Assembly: GCF_042186555.1 (NCBI RefSeq)
Contig: NC_133324.1
Location: 224,241,145-224,305,144 of the forward strand
Reading direction: 5' to 3'
DNA: 64,000 nt
Origin: Aquarana catesbeiana
Taxonomy: Eukaryota; Chordata; Amphibia; Anura; Ranidae
The notes beneath the pieces were generated by a model that was given only the letters and a program-made list of their open reading frames with translations, was not told the origin of the DNA and made no database searches. The position numbers and the translations under genes are program-made. Each line of letters begins with the position of its first letter. Position 1 is the first letter of the stretch. This document shows, piece after piece, positions 1-10,855 of this stretch.

Positions 1-532
1 AATTGCTACACAATATCATGTTGGCTCAATTACTGTAAACTGTTTGTGCCAAGGAATGCAATGAATGTTCATGTTGTTAATAGGTGTTCTAGTGACATTA
101 AGTTATGGGACTTGATTCCTCCCTAGATGCACAATGCCTTCTCAGAGTGCCGATATAGCAGTTGTGATTGCCATTAAAATGACATACAGTGTTCCAATGT
201 GTTTATTGGAAAGTCATACCCCAGAGTACTTGCTGAGCAGTTCAAGGGCATTTGCTGCAAATGTGCTTCACAATGTTGGACTGTTTTACTGAAGTTAGGC
301 ACCAAAGTGGAGTATTTATCATCAAAGTGTAATTACTTGAAGCTGTGCACAAAGTAATCCACCTGTGCTTTCCAATATTATTCCTATAAAGAGTTATTCT
401 GAAGGTATAAATAACCATTCTGTTTTAAACTTGCATCTGTCCCATTTTTTTTTTTTTTTTTGCAAAGGGGTTACTGAACTGATTTTTGTAGAGTGTGCCC
501 AGCTACATAGGAACTGGTCAATACACACACTT
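1..532. other. Non-coding DNA, no recognised feature
   Basis: No long open frame and no repeat that I recognise. It contains a 17-base T run near 445-461. This is the left flank of the Tc1-like element. Confidence 0.5.
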
Positions 533-602
533 TAGTACCAAAAGTATTGAGACGCATGCTTTTCAATATTGAGTTGGCCCACCCTTTGCAGCTATAACAG
601 CT

Positions 603-923
603 TCAATTCTGAAGGCTCTCCACAAGATTTAGGAGTGTGTCTATGGGAATGTTTGACCATTTTTCCAGAAGTACATTTGTGAGGCCAGGCACTGATGTTA
701 AACGAGAAGGCCTGGTTTGCAGTCTCCACTCTAATTCATCCCAAAGGTGTTCTATCAGTTTGAGGTCAGGACTCTGTGCAGGCCAGTCAAGTTCCTCTAC
801 CCCAAACTCGCTCATCCATGTCTTTATGGACCTTCCTTTGTGCACTGGTACACAGTCATGTTGGAACAGGAAGGGGCCATCCCCAAACTGTTCCTTCAAA
901 GTTGGGAGCATGAAATTGTCCAA
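603..923 (-). pseudogene. Tc1 transposase C-terminal fragment
   Basis: A 106-residue frame corresponding to the C-terminal half of a Tc1-family DDE transposase. The second catalytic Asp is in QHDCVPVHKG and the catalytic Glu in LIEHLWDELE. I count 34 residues between them, the DD34E spacing diagnostic of Tc1. The motif WPAQSPDL that precedes the Glu is also family-typical; the usual Asn-Pro after it is replaced by Lys-Leu. The N-terminal helix-turn-helix domain and first Asp are absent, so this is a relic. The Met used as start is internal to the ancestral protein. Confidence 0.85.
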
Positions 924-947
924 AATGTCTTGTATGCTGACACTCTA

Positions 948-1377
948 ATGCCCTGTACACACAATAGGATTTTCCGACAACAAAATCCATGTTTTTTTTC
1001 CTACGGATATTGGCTCAAACTTGTCTTGCATACACACGGTCACACAAATCTTGTTGGAAATTCCGAACGTCAAGAACGTGGTGACGTACAACACGTAGGA
1101 GGAGCCGAGAAAAAATCAAGTTCAATAGCCAGTGCGGCTATTCTACTTGATTCCGAGCATGCGTGGAACTTTGTGCATTGGAATTGTGTACATACGATTG
1201 GAATTTACGACAACTGATCTTGTGGTCGGAAAATTTGAGATCCAGATCTCAAATTTTGTGTGAAGGAAATGCAGATGGAAAATATCCGATGGAGCCTACA
1301 CACGGTCGGAATTTCTGACAACAAGCTCCCATAGAACATTTTCCGTCAGAAAATCCTATCGTGTGTATGGGGCATTA
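948..1377. mobile_element. TAATGCCC-type MITE, copy 1
   Basis: A palindromic element of about 430 bp with termini TAATGCCCYGTACACAC and the inverse GTGTGTATGGGGCATTA. It sits inside the Tc1-like element and splits it. The flanking TAA/TTA triplets fit a 3-bp target duplication as in PIF/Harbinger-type transposons, though the superfamily is my inference. Internal blocks (GGCTCAAACTTGTCTTGCAT; GAGCATGCGTGG) recur in the copies at 47.9 and 52.6 kb and partly at 18.5 kb. Confidence 0.75.
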
Positions 1378-1658
1378 GGGTTCTCTTCACTGGAACTAGG
1401 GGACCAAGCCCAACCCCTGAAAAACCACCCCACACCAAAATCCCCCCTCCACCAAATTATTTGGACCAGTGCACAAAGCAAGGTCCATAAAGACATGAAT
1501 GAATGAGTTTGGGGTGAAGGAACTTGACTGCCCTGCACAAAGTCCTGACCTCAACCCAACCCTAAACCTTGTGGACAGCCCAGAAGAGTTGAAGCTGTTA
1601 TAGCTTCAAAGAGTGGGCCAATTCAATGTTGACCCTACGGACTAATACTTTTGGTAAT

Positions 1659-3225
1659 ATAGATTATTTGCAGTTAAAGCAGCACTAACAGTTTAAAGTG
1701 AAAGCATTCATTGGGATATAGCGTTAATTAATGCTTTATTGTTTGAAATGTTTCAGAAATGGTTAGAGAGCCGCAGAGCTTACAGTGTAAAAATATTGCT
1801 ATAGAGTCATGCCATAAAGATTTGTCCCTAGCAGCAGAGATTATTGCAGAGTCATTGCTATGGTACGAATAATCAGACCAGCAGCCTGATTATAATTTAT
1901 TCAGTACATGTCAAGAACAAAGAATAGAGAAATATCTTTCAATCCTTAACGCAAGGTTTTTTGGACATATCCCCAAAAACGAATGAACTGCTGATTGATT
2001 GTCCTGATTGTAGCTGATGCTAGGAACTGGAATTTCCTGTCGCTGAGGAGAAATGATTATTCCATAGCTTTAGTCGAGGGCTAAATTTATGATATGAGAC
2101 CAGTGCTAATGAATCAATCAAATACAAGCATAATGGTAGGTACAAGTTGTTCCAGTAGGCTGATGATTTAATGTCTATGGCAAATAGAATTATTATATCA
2201 TGTATTTTATTGTCCTTTAACTACATTCAGAAAATGTTGGCCTTAGCTACACTATAAAATTGCTTACAGTTCTACCTTAGCGTACAAATGATCTGGGAGG
2301 GAATTTTATGGCAGGTCGTACGTTGAGTTAAAGTGGAACGCCACCTTTCTGACATTAACAATTTTGAAAATGGCAGTACACGGCATTCATTCTACAGACA
2401 TAATAGATGAACCAAGAGTGCCAATGGGCTCTCTGAAGCTAAGTGATAGTAACAAATAACAGCGATAATAACAAATACCTATAAATGTCAGTAAAAGGAA
2501 ATAATACACCACATAGCGGGAGGATTTAGAAGCTATTTTGAATGAAACCTTATATACAACTCAGTTTGCAAAACCTTAGATACATTCAGGAATGCACTAT
2601 AACATTTTGGTACGCTATGCTCTCCCACAGGAGTGTGGAATGTAGAAGGGCACAGACTTTTTGTCACAGTTAAAAGGTCAACAATTAAATACGCATCATT
2701 TTTCTTCTGAGAAAAATTGCTAACTGCAAAACGATTGTGAGGTTGGCAATCTGTTCAGATAGCATTTTGGCAAATGAACTGACAGCATGGCAACTAGTGT
2801 GACAGTGTCATGCACGAATGTAACAGAGAAAAAAAGTGGACAATTCAGTTAGTGTTCAAGCTGAACTACACTGCATCTGAGCACCAAAAACACTCAATTT
2901 ATTTCATTTTTAATATTTAAAGGAAATGCATCCATCCATCCATGTCCCCATGTTTTATTTTGCTGAGAAATCACATTGAAAAACATCCCCTAGCATTTAT
3001 GGCCATGGCCATTTTGAGTAAGGTCAGATTATTTATGTAACATTTACTTCCTGGAATCCATCTGCCCTTAGCTCAGGCATGCATGTAGGAGGGTGTACTT
3101 AGAAGAGAAAACCCCTCCTCCCCTCCTCTCCTCCTGAAGATTCCTGAGATGTATGACATCACTTGCTTAGGGATGGAAACCAAGAAGAAACTGAAGAAAT
3201 GTAAAAAAAAATTGTTTTGTTTTAC
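1659..3225. other. Non-coding DNA, no recognised feature
   Basis: About 1.5 kb of AT-rich DNA with no open frame above background and no clear terminal repeats. It could be single-copy intergenic or intronic sequence or an old unrecognised repeat. Confidence 0.4.
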
Positions 3226-4132
3226 TGCTACAGGGCGCCCTGGATCACATATACACGCGTGATCCAGCTCTTCCGGGTAGGGGGCGTACATGCGCGCCAC
3301 CTGCGGCTCGCTCCTGCTGGGCTCCCGCACACACGGCAGGTACCGTGGACTCTGGCACTTGCTGATCATCCAGCAGAGAGGCAGAACAACAGTGTGCCTA
3401 TGTAAACAAGGCAGATCCCCATTCTGACAGGAAGGAAGGCATGGATCCTGTGTCTCTGCAAAGCAGGGACATGGATCCATGTCTTCCCCTAGTAAAAGCA
3501 CCTCCCACAGTTTAGAAAAACACAGGCTAGGAACACAGTTAACCCTTTGATCGCCCCTGATGTTAAACCCTTCCTAGCCAGTGTCATTAGTACAGTGATA
3601 GTGCATATTTGTTTGCCACTGATCACTGTATTAGTTTCACTGGTCCCCAAAAGGTGTCAGTTAGTGTCAGAATGTCCACCGCAATATCGCAGTCCCTCTA
3701 TAAGTCGCTGATTGCCCCCCGTTACTAGTACTAAATGCAAAAAATATACCATAGTTTGTAGACGCTATAACTTTTACGCAAACTGATCAATATATTGTTT
3801 GTTTTTTTTTACCAAAAATGTGTAGCAGAATATATATTGGCCTAAATTCATGAAGAAACTTGATTTTTTTTTTTTTAATTATTGGATATGTTTTATAGCA
3901 GAAAGTAAAAAATATTGTTTTTTATTTTCAAAATTGTAAGTCTTTTTTTGTTTATAGAGCAAAAAATAAAAATGCAGAGGTGATAAAATACCATCAGAAG
4001 AAAGCTTTATTTGTGGGAAAAAAAGGACTTTATTTGGGCACAGTGTCGAATGACCATGCAATTGTCCGGTGAAATAACGAAGTGCTGGATCGGAAAAAAT
4101 GGCCTGGTAATGAAATCTTGGTTAGTGGTTAA
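3226..4132 (+). repeat. TTAACCACTTC-family repeat, copy 1 (5' truncated)
   Basis: It shares, in the same order, the blocks found in the copies at 23.5, 31.7 and 46.4 kb. These are a GGATCACATATA stem near the start, the CCCTGATG..CAGTGTCATTAGTACAGTGA block, a TATTGGCCTAAATT block, ACCANCAAAAGAAAGCT, and GACCATGCAATTGTC. The right end GTGGTTAA matches the family terminus. Reading frames within it are incidental. Confidence 0.7.
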
Positions 4133-5556
4133 AACAAGTAAATATGATATACTTTTCTATCTATTTACTAATGTTAGCAGTATAAGATTAAATATAGTCA
4201 ATGTTGATTGAGAACGTGAAGATCCACTTTAGCTATGCAAAGGTCATGCAGAGTATTAAGCAAGGGTAAAGCTGGGCATAGACAGTTCAAATTGTGGCCA
4301 ATTAATGCTGAGTCTAAAGTTAGAGCCATGGGTGGCCCTGCAAGCACCACAGCTGCCTGCATACAATGGAGATTATAGTGATTTTCTCGCTGTCTCTTGT
4401 GGGCTGAATGGCCAAAATGTGATTAGTGTCTACCCAGCCTAACTCAATAGAGTATCTGTCATGCAAAAACTATCAATGGTTTGTCTGCGTTTTTTGTGAC
4501 CCTAATGGTGAGTGTAGTCTTCTGATTTTAAGGACTGCCGTCTTTATGAGACGTCACAAGAATGTTTGGATTTTTCTGCATAACACTCCCTGGTTCATAT
4601 TCCCAGCTTTGCTCCACTTGTTGCAGCGTATGTGTAAGGTAAATCATTCCCAGCACAAGTAAACCAGTGCTGGCTTATGCTCGTATTGGTGCACATGTGC
4701 ATTGCTCACATGCTAATACTTCTATGCAAAGAGACAATAGTTAATAGGCAATAATTCCAGTTCATCATGCTCACATTTGTGCGCGCACATGTACATGTGC
4801 ACGTGCACATACGAATTAGCATGCATACTTGGCGCCCAGTGACAAGTGGCCTATTTCCTGGACTTGCTTTGCCGCTGATCGCTGCCTGCATACCGGCTCT
4901 GCTACCATCCCCTGCTCTGGTGCCAAGCTGCTTCAGTATCCTGTTCTTAGGACTGCGAAACTCAGCTTCATCCACCTAAGAGCGGACTTCAACAGCCAGC
5001 TACTTTGGCACTCATGCCACTCCGTGCCCTCACACTCTCTGTCTCCCCCTTCAGGAGTGTTGGGCAGGAAGCACCAGGTACGTGATAGTATGGGTTAACA
5101 AGGAACTAAAACAAAGAACCAAATCAACTGACAAGAGTGCTATCTCTTCCCTAGAAGTGGTCACATGAAAAAGAGTAGAGGTAGAATCAATTGAAAGGTA
5201 CATATAAAGACAGGTGGTGCTCAGGAAGAGTCATATCAAGTAGACAAGAAGGAACAGGAAAATTGTATGGGGTCGTAACTGGAGTATTATTTAAGATTTA
5301 AACTTGCATACATCCATAGACTTGCCACCTGGGGAATGAACCAGTTGACCTGCCATAAAGGCTAGCAAGAGGTGTGGGTACATACCAAATAAGATCTAAG
5401 TTAGTCTATAGAAAGGATCCTGGTATGAGAACCAGCCACAAGGATGGAAGATGGAAACCAGTGTTCCTAGATGGACTGCTATCAATATTTCCATAGAAGA
5501 TCAGCTCTCCTAATATATTGTATAAAAAAGTTACAAGACGAGTGAAAAGTAATTAG
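4133..5556. other. Non-coding DNA with an alternating purine-pyrimidine tract
   Basis: No gene recognised. From about 4779 to 4811 the sequence alternates purine and pyrimidine almost without break (GTGCGCGCACATGTACATGT then GCACGTGCACATACG) and is locally self-complementary, a composition that favours Z-DNA or cruciform formation. Confidence 0.4.
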
Positions 5557-5596
5557 TTAAAGCGGATGTAAAATGATTCATGAAATTTGACCTAGG

Positions 5597-5611
5597 GACA
5601 TATATCTGTAG
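5597..5611. repeat. Target-site duplication, left, element A
   Basis: A 15-base sequence repeated at 10379-10393 with 14 of 15 identities. It lies exactly outside the Penelope-like insertion. Confidence 0.75.
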
Positions 5612-5869
5612 ACAACAAAACAAACACTCTTGCGCATAAATGTGTAGGCCTGACAGTTCAAAGTTCAGGATGGACGATAGCTTTCGGCTTTGCTGCCCTC
5701 AAGGATAGGGATATCCTAACAATCAAACGAAAGACAAAAGAGAGAGGGCACACCCTACTACTCACAAAGGTAGATTAAAATCACGCTAAAATGATTTTTT
5801 TAGTAAGTGGTGATCAATCCACTGATGGCAGTCTCCAGATCCTACGGGGAAGACGTGCAGATCACTGCC

Positions 5870-5910
5870 GGCTAACGCGTTTTGAAGGTAGCACCTTCTT
5901 CTTCAGAGCC
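5870..5910 (-). ncRNA. Decayed hammerhead ribozyme motif, element A left arm
   Basis: The inverted counterpart of the motif at 10142-10182. Helix I (GGCU/AGCC), the CUGAAGA core and helix II are preserved. The conserved G of the 3' core (GAAA) is changed to A (CUUCAAAAC), which should abolish cleavage. Confidence 0.5.
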
Positions 5911-6111
5911 TAACAGTATTCATCTCTTACAGCTACTTATATATGAGTGCTCATCGGGGAGGCACAAATCAGACTGACTCAAGAGCCACTCCCATATAGG
6001 TGGGCGGTCCAGAGGCAGACCTAGACATAGCACCATGGAAACAGCCTGTGTACACGTATACACACATCTATACATGGGGGCATAACGTTCACGACACATA
6101 CCGCTTAGACC

Positions 6112-6193
6112 AAAAAGGAGGGGAGGGGGGGAAGGAGAAAAGGGGGGGAAAGAAAGGGGGGGCGGGGGAGGGGAAAAGGAGAGAAGAGGGAGG
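6112..6193. repeat. G-rich homopurine tract in left arm
   Basis: About 80 bases that are almost all A or G, with repeated runs of four to seven G, ending GAGAAGAGGGAGG. It can in principle form G-quadruplex or triplex structure. The inverted arm carries the complementary C-rich tract at 9858-9938. Confidence 0.7.
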
Positions 6194-7055
6194 CCCCCCT
6201 GTAGCCAGCCACCAAACTATAGCAATCACAAGGGTGGCACACATAGGCAGAATGACACATATATACCCAGCGGCACATCTAACAGCCAAGCAAGCAAGCT
6301 CACAACCCATAGAAGCAGCCTCTTGTGTAAACAGAAGCAAGAGTAAAACTATGTGTATAGGTATTATACTTCAGTGTGCACATGAAAAACAATAAAGGAA
6401 AAGTTAGAGTGCTTGAAGACAGCAGGGGCACTTGTACTGGTTTCAGAATGAACCCAGCACGGCCACCTAGAGCTGACAACAAGGGGAACTAGTTTCTTGG
6501 TCTCCAAAAACAAAACCGCATGCTTAAAATAACAGATGTGTCTTACCTAGAGGACTCTGTGATGGCTACAGGTGGCGAGTGGAACGCACGCCATATTTGT
6601 TGTGATGATTTGCGGTCCAGGGGGCGGAAGTGGAGGCTTAGCGTCACTTCCTGTGCGCCCGCTGTCACGCTGAGCATGTGTCAGCGATGGGAAATGCCTT
6701 CCACCATGTTGGTGAAGGCATACTGTAGAGGCCTGGAGCGGACATATAGCTGAACCAACAGCGGCGGAATCGCTGCATTGAATAAAGGGATCATGAAAAG
6801 CAAAGGGAAAAGGGAGTAAAATTAAATAATAGAGGGGGAAAGGATGTGTATTAAAAAGGTTTACCATGAAAAGATGAATGAATGTGTGTATGTATGGGAC
6901 AGATAGAACGACTGGGATAAGTACCAATATCATCCATACATACATAGACAAACACAACCCCATATATAGAGAATGTGTGTGCACATGCACACAAAAAGAA
7001 GCATATCTGTCAGTTGTCATCCCTAGATGAAAGCAGACCAAATGAGCACACCTAG

Positions 7056-7843
7056 TCTCGAGAAAAATTAAATTAGACAAATGCGCACCAGCGCACATGT
7101 TTGGCAGTGTGCGTGTCAAGTAACATGTGTAGGTAAGAGATGAAGGCATGCGCTCTAAATCAACTATAGATATAGACAAATAATACATATGAAATGAGCG
7201 CATAACTGTACATTAAAAAAATGGTAACAATGACATTTTCAGTTAGGAATCCACAGCTCCACAGTTAGGAATAAAGGAAAAGAAAAACTGGATAGTGTGA
7301 TATCGTTTATAAATGTTTATTGGAATAAAAGTTCCCCACATTAGGGTACTCACATTTGCAAGGTGCGTGAGTGCACCAATCTGATAACAGTCTCCAAAGT
7401 TTGCCTGTCACTCCACTGAGATGAGATGCACAGCTTATCCCTCCTGACAGGCAAACTTTGAGGCAAACTTTGGAGACTGTTATCAAATTTTTCATTCATT
7501 ATATATACAGTTAGTAGTTTAATCATCGCTACTCTTATTCTAATGGTATACATCTAGTATATTATTTACTCATTGCACCTTATAATCACTTTAAAAAAAA
7601 AAAAAAAAATTTTTTTTTTATACATATATCCGTTGTGCCTTGCTGTGGCTGGATAAGCCGCTTATGCGATATTTTCAGTATACCTCATATGCATTAATGA
7701 TCTCCAGATTGACATTTTCACCTTAGCGCAGCGTATCTTTTGTATACCTAATAGAGTCCAAAGGAAGATGACAATGGAGGTACAGACAACCAGCCTAAGT
7801 CCCATACTCAACAGGGAGGATGTTACCCTATACCGCTATCACA
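7056..7843 (-). other. Element A 3' untranslated segment with internal fold-back
   Basis: This lies between the end of the reading frame and the left arm. It has a fold-back: 7382-7410 is the inverse of 7445-7486, the second copy carrying an extra 13-base duplication (GGCAAACTTTGA). An A-run meets a T-run near 7593-7620. Confidence 0.5.
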
Positions 7844-8993
7844 CTATTTCACTATTTTGTGTATTTCGGGGTCTTCGTTGAGACCTCCGGGTGGCGAGAC
7901 TGCCAAGGGTGAAAACCCAGTATGCCTCGCGTTTACATAATCTCTGGTGTTTCCTCCCCGAGTCAAGTTCCCCCCGATTGCTATAATTCCGAACACCCTC
8001 ATACCTGCAGGGTTTCCTTGGTGAGCTTCCAGAAAATGGTGGGGAACCGGGTATTTGTCCCTTAAATTTATAATACCACACTTGTGTTCTCCTATTCGAA
8101 CCCTCATAGGGTGGGTTCGGCCGACATAGAGGCGACCACAAGGGCAAACAATGCCATACTATATACTCTGTCCCGCAGTTCATAAACTGTTTAAGTTTGT
8201 GGACCCTTCCATCTCTCCCTACTACAGTTTTCTTTCTGTGCCACATGTACATACATATGCCGCAGTTTTTAATGCCGCACCTGTAGCTCTCTTTATGGTC
8301 AAATATTGTAGTCCAAAGACTGGTCGGTCTATTGGTAGTCGCTTTAACACTACTAGGAGCAACAAGACTCCTAAGGTCACGTGGTTTACGAAAGACAATA
8401 TTTGGATGATCCGGGAGTGTGCTACCAAGCACAGGATCATGTTTAAGAATATTCCAATTTCTTTTAAGGATATTCTGGATCTCAAAAGCCTTGTTTGTAT
8501 ACTGGGTTGAGAATCTAGCCTGTTGAGTATCAGGGGTGGTAAGGCGAGGAGGTACAATAGTGTCATCTGATGGGTTATCGTAGAGGACTAGATATTTATT
8601 GAAAGCTGTCTCGATATGGCTTACGACATAATCCTTTTCTCTAAATTTCTGCATAAGGAGACTAATCTGTTCTATATAGTCTTCTTTTTTCGTACAGGTA
8701 CGTCTCAAACGCCAAAATTGACCATAGGGGACATTTTGTATCCACCTTGGGTGGTGATTACTTTTGGCATATAAATATGAATTATCTCCACTCGGTTTGA
8801 AGTGGGTTCTAGAACAGATATTACCATCAGGATATCCCTGAAGTTCTAGATCTAAAAAGACTAAACACTTGTTATCAATAACGTGTGTGAATTCTATGTC
8901 AAAGGAGTTGTTTTTACAATACTCTAAGAAATTGTAGAGATCATCATCTGACCTATCCCATATAATCAAAATATCGTCAATATATCTGGCGTA
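7844..8993 (-). pseudogene. Penelope-like RT C-terminus plus GIY-YIG endonuclease, frameshifted
   Basis: The frame opens right at the arm junction and reads YARYIDDILIIWD; YIDD is the catalytic YxDD box of reverse transcriptase. All RT motifs before it are missing. About 200 residues of RT thumb and linker follow, then a Cys-rich motif YRCGIKNCGICMYM, the zinc-finger-like linker found before the nuclease. The nuclease segment CPCGRLYVGRT, with RVRIGEH shortly after, is the GIY-YIG hallmark but sits in another frame after a shift near 8150. A second slip occurs near the C-terminus. In intact elements this protein reverse-transcribes and integrates the element. Here it is a 5'-truncated, inactive relic on the strand opposite the right arm ribozyme. 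Confidence 0.85.
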
Positions 8994-8997
8994 TAAC

Positions 8998-10378
8998 TAG
9001 GTGTGCTCATTTGGTCTGCTTTCATCTAGGAATCACAACTGACAGATATGCTTCTTTTTGTGTGCATGTGCACACACATTCTCTATATATGGGGTTGTGT
9101 TTGTCTATGTGTGTATGGATGATATTGGTACTTATCCCAGTCGTTCTATCTGTCCCATACATACACACATTCATTCATCTTTTCATGGTAAACCTTTTTA
9201 ATACACATCCTTTCCCCCTCTATTATTTACTTTTACTCCCTTTTCCCTTTGCTTTTCATGATCCCTTTATTGATGCAGCAATTCCGCCACTGTTGGTTCA
9301 GCTATATGTCCGCTCCAGGCCTCTACAGTATGCCTTCACCAACATGGTGGAAGGCATTTCCCATCGCTGACACATGCTCAGCGCGACAGCGGGAGCACAG
9401 GAAGTGACGCTGAGCCTCCACTTCCACCCCCTGGACCGCAAAACATCACAACAAATATGGCGTGCGTTCCACCCGCCACCTGTAGCCATCACAGCGTCCT
9501 CTAGGTAAGACACATCTGTTATTTTAAGCATGCGGTTTTGTTTTTGGAGACCAAGAAACTAGTTCCCCTTGTTGTCAGCTCTAGGTGGCCGTGCCGGGTT
9601 CATTCTGATGCCAGTACAAGTGCCCCTGCTGTCTTCAGGCACTCTAACTTTTCCTCTATTGTTTTTCATGTGCACACTGAAGTATAATACCTATACACAT
9701 AGTTTTACTCTTGCTTCTGTTTACACAAGAGGCTGCTTCTGTGGGTTGTGAGCTTGCTTGCTTGGCTGTTAGATGTGCCATTGGGTATATATGTGTTGCT
9801 CTGCCTATGTGTGCCACCCTTGTGATTGCTATAGTTTGGTGGCTGGCTACAGGGGGGCCTTCCTCTTCTCTCCTTTTCCCCTCTCCCGCCCCCCCTTTCT
9901 TTTCCCCCCCTTTTCTCCTTTCCCCCGCCCCTTCTTTTTGGTCTAAGCGGTATGTGTCGTGAATGTTATGCCCTCTATGTATAGATGTGTGTATACGTGT
10001 ACACAGGCTGTTTCCATGGTGCTATGTCTAGGTCCGCCTCTGGACCGCCCACCTATATGGGAGTGGCTCTTGAGTCAGTCTGATTTGTGCCTCCCTGATG
10101 AGCACTCATATATAAGTAGCTGTAAGAGATGAATACTGTTAGGCTCTGAAGAAGAAGGTGCTACCTTCGAAACGCGTTAGCCGGCAGCGATCTGCACGTC
10201 TTCCCTGTAGGATCTGGAGACTGCCATCAGTGGATTGATCACCACTTACTAAAAAGATCGTTTTAGCGTGATTTTCATCTACCTTTGTGAGTAGTAGTTT
10301 TTTGTATACATTTTAGTAAACTTTTTTTTAAGGATAATGCACTAGGCCGGCGCACCCTCTCTCTTTTGTCTTTCGTTT
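8998..10378 (+). repeat. Element A right inverted arm
   Basis: Inverted copy of 5723-7055. It abuts the RT frame, which is cut just upstream of YIDD. It carries the better preserved hammerhead motif (10142-10182) and a C-rich pyrimidine tract (9858-9938). Open frames at 9011-9370, 9298-9531 and 9711-9962 are mirror images of left-arm frames and are not genes. Confidence 0.8.
10142..10182 (+). ncRNA. Hammerhead ribozyme-like fold, element A right arm
   Basis: Elements in order on the plus strand: helix I strand GGCU (10142-10145), core CUGAAGA (10146-10152), one extra A (10153), helix II GAAGGU / loop GCU / ACCUUC (10154-10168), core GAA (10169-10171), a two-pair helix III AC / loop GC / GU (10172-10177), cleavage-position U (10178), and helix I strand AGCC (10179-10182). 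All helices pair perfectly. The only departure from the canonical core CUGANGA...GAA is the extra A before helix II. Small hammerheads with minimal helix III are known from Penelope-like pseudo-LTRs. Activity is not proven. Confidence 0.65.
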
Positions 10379-10393
10379 GACATATTTCTGTAG
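10379..10393. repeat. Target-site duplication, right, element A
   Basis: Partner of 5597-5611, differing at one base (T for A). Confidence 0.75.
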
Positions 10394-10855
10394 TGTTTAC
10401 TTATCTCTGCCCAAAACATTTACTTATCTCTGCCTGTGTTTTTCTGCTGCTCAGTTTCTCTGTTATCAGCATGTTAACTTCTGACAAGTTCTCCAACACA
10501 GGCGATAAAAGCAGCTGAAAATTTGTGTCAGGGTGGGTGCTATAAATAGATTAGCAGAGAGCAGGTCGATTCACAGCACAGCTCTGCATGTATCTTTGTT
10601 CCTCTGCCTATGTGGAGAGGGGGTGTGTGCCTTTCCTCCAATTAGCTGTCACACAGTGTATGCCAAGACTCCACACCCAGTGCTGGAACAGGAAGAAAAA
10701 AATTCTAACCTGATGGTCACTTTCTAAAGAATATAGAAAGCTGAAGACAGCAGATATACATGTAAAACCTATGTAGGGAGATTTGTTTAATCTCTGTGTA
10801 TCGTCTGAGGCTGTTCACTTCACTGGGTATATGGAAGGTTTACATCCACTTTAAA

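Larger units (their letters stand above)
533..1658. mobile_element. Tc1/mariner-like fold-back element, non-autonomous
   Basis: The ends are inverted repeats: AGTACCAAAAGTATT at the left and a near-match of its complement, ending CTTTTGGTAATATA, at the right. Both arms carry inverted versions of the same Tc1 transposase C-terminal segment (left arm 603-923, right arm about 1381-1620), so the element is a fold-back derivative and not a simple deletion copy. The two arms are separated by a later MITE insertion at 948-1377. Several stops and indels in the right arm show it is old. It cannot encode an active transposase. Confidence 0.8.
5723..7055 (-). repeat. Element A left inverted arm (pseudo-LTR-like)
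   Basis: The reverse complement of 8998-10378 over about 1.33 kb, with scattered substitutions and small indels. On the minus strand it lies downstream of the reading frame, in the position of a 3' pseudo-LTR. It includes a homopurine tract (6112-6193) and a decayed hammerhead motif (5870-5910, minus strand). The 218-aa minus-strand and 131-aa plus-strand open frames in it have no protein-like features. Confidence 0.8.
5612..10378 (-). mobile_element. Penelope-like element A with long inverted arms
   Basis: A complete insertion bounded by a 15-bp target duplication: GACATATATCTGTAG at 5597-5611 and GACATATTTCTGTAG at 10379-10393 (one mismatch). The interior (7056-8997) carries a minus-strand reading frame with the end of a reverse transcriptase and a GIY-YIG endonuclease, the combination that defines Penelope-like elements. 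Two inverted arms flank it: 5723-7055 and 8998-10378. Penelope-like elements are known to carry pseudo-LTRs in direct or inverted orientation, and the arms fit the inverted form. The left end has about 110 bp outside the arm. The RT is truncated where the right arm begins, so the copy is dead. Confidence 0.85.
5557..10855. repeat. Frog palindromic repeat interrupted by Penelope-like element A
   Basis: The left piece (5557-5611) begins TTAAAGCGGATGTAAAA and the right piece (10394-10855) ends TTTACATCCACTTTAAAAA, which are inverted termini of one repeat. The 4.8 kb between them is the Penelope-like insertion. The terminal motif resembles repeats at 16.6 kb (TTAAAGTGGTTTTAAA) and 33.1 kb (AAAAGTGATTGTAAA). 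Confidence 0.6.

Noticed and set aside
3073..3501. A 142-residue minus-strand frame
   Set aside because: It crosses into the TTAACCACTTC-family repeat, and its sequence follows the repeat, not a protein family.
6547..7203. A 218-residue minus-strand frame with hydrophobic stretches
   Set aside because: It lies in the left inverted arm of Penelope-like element A, and its mirror image in the right arm is broken differently. No conserved protein pattern.
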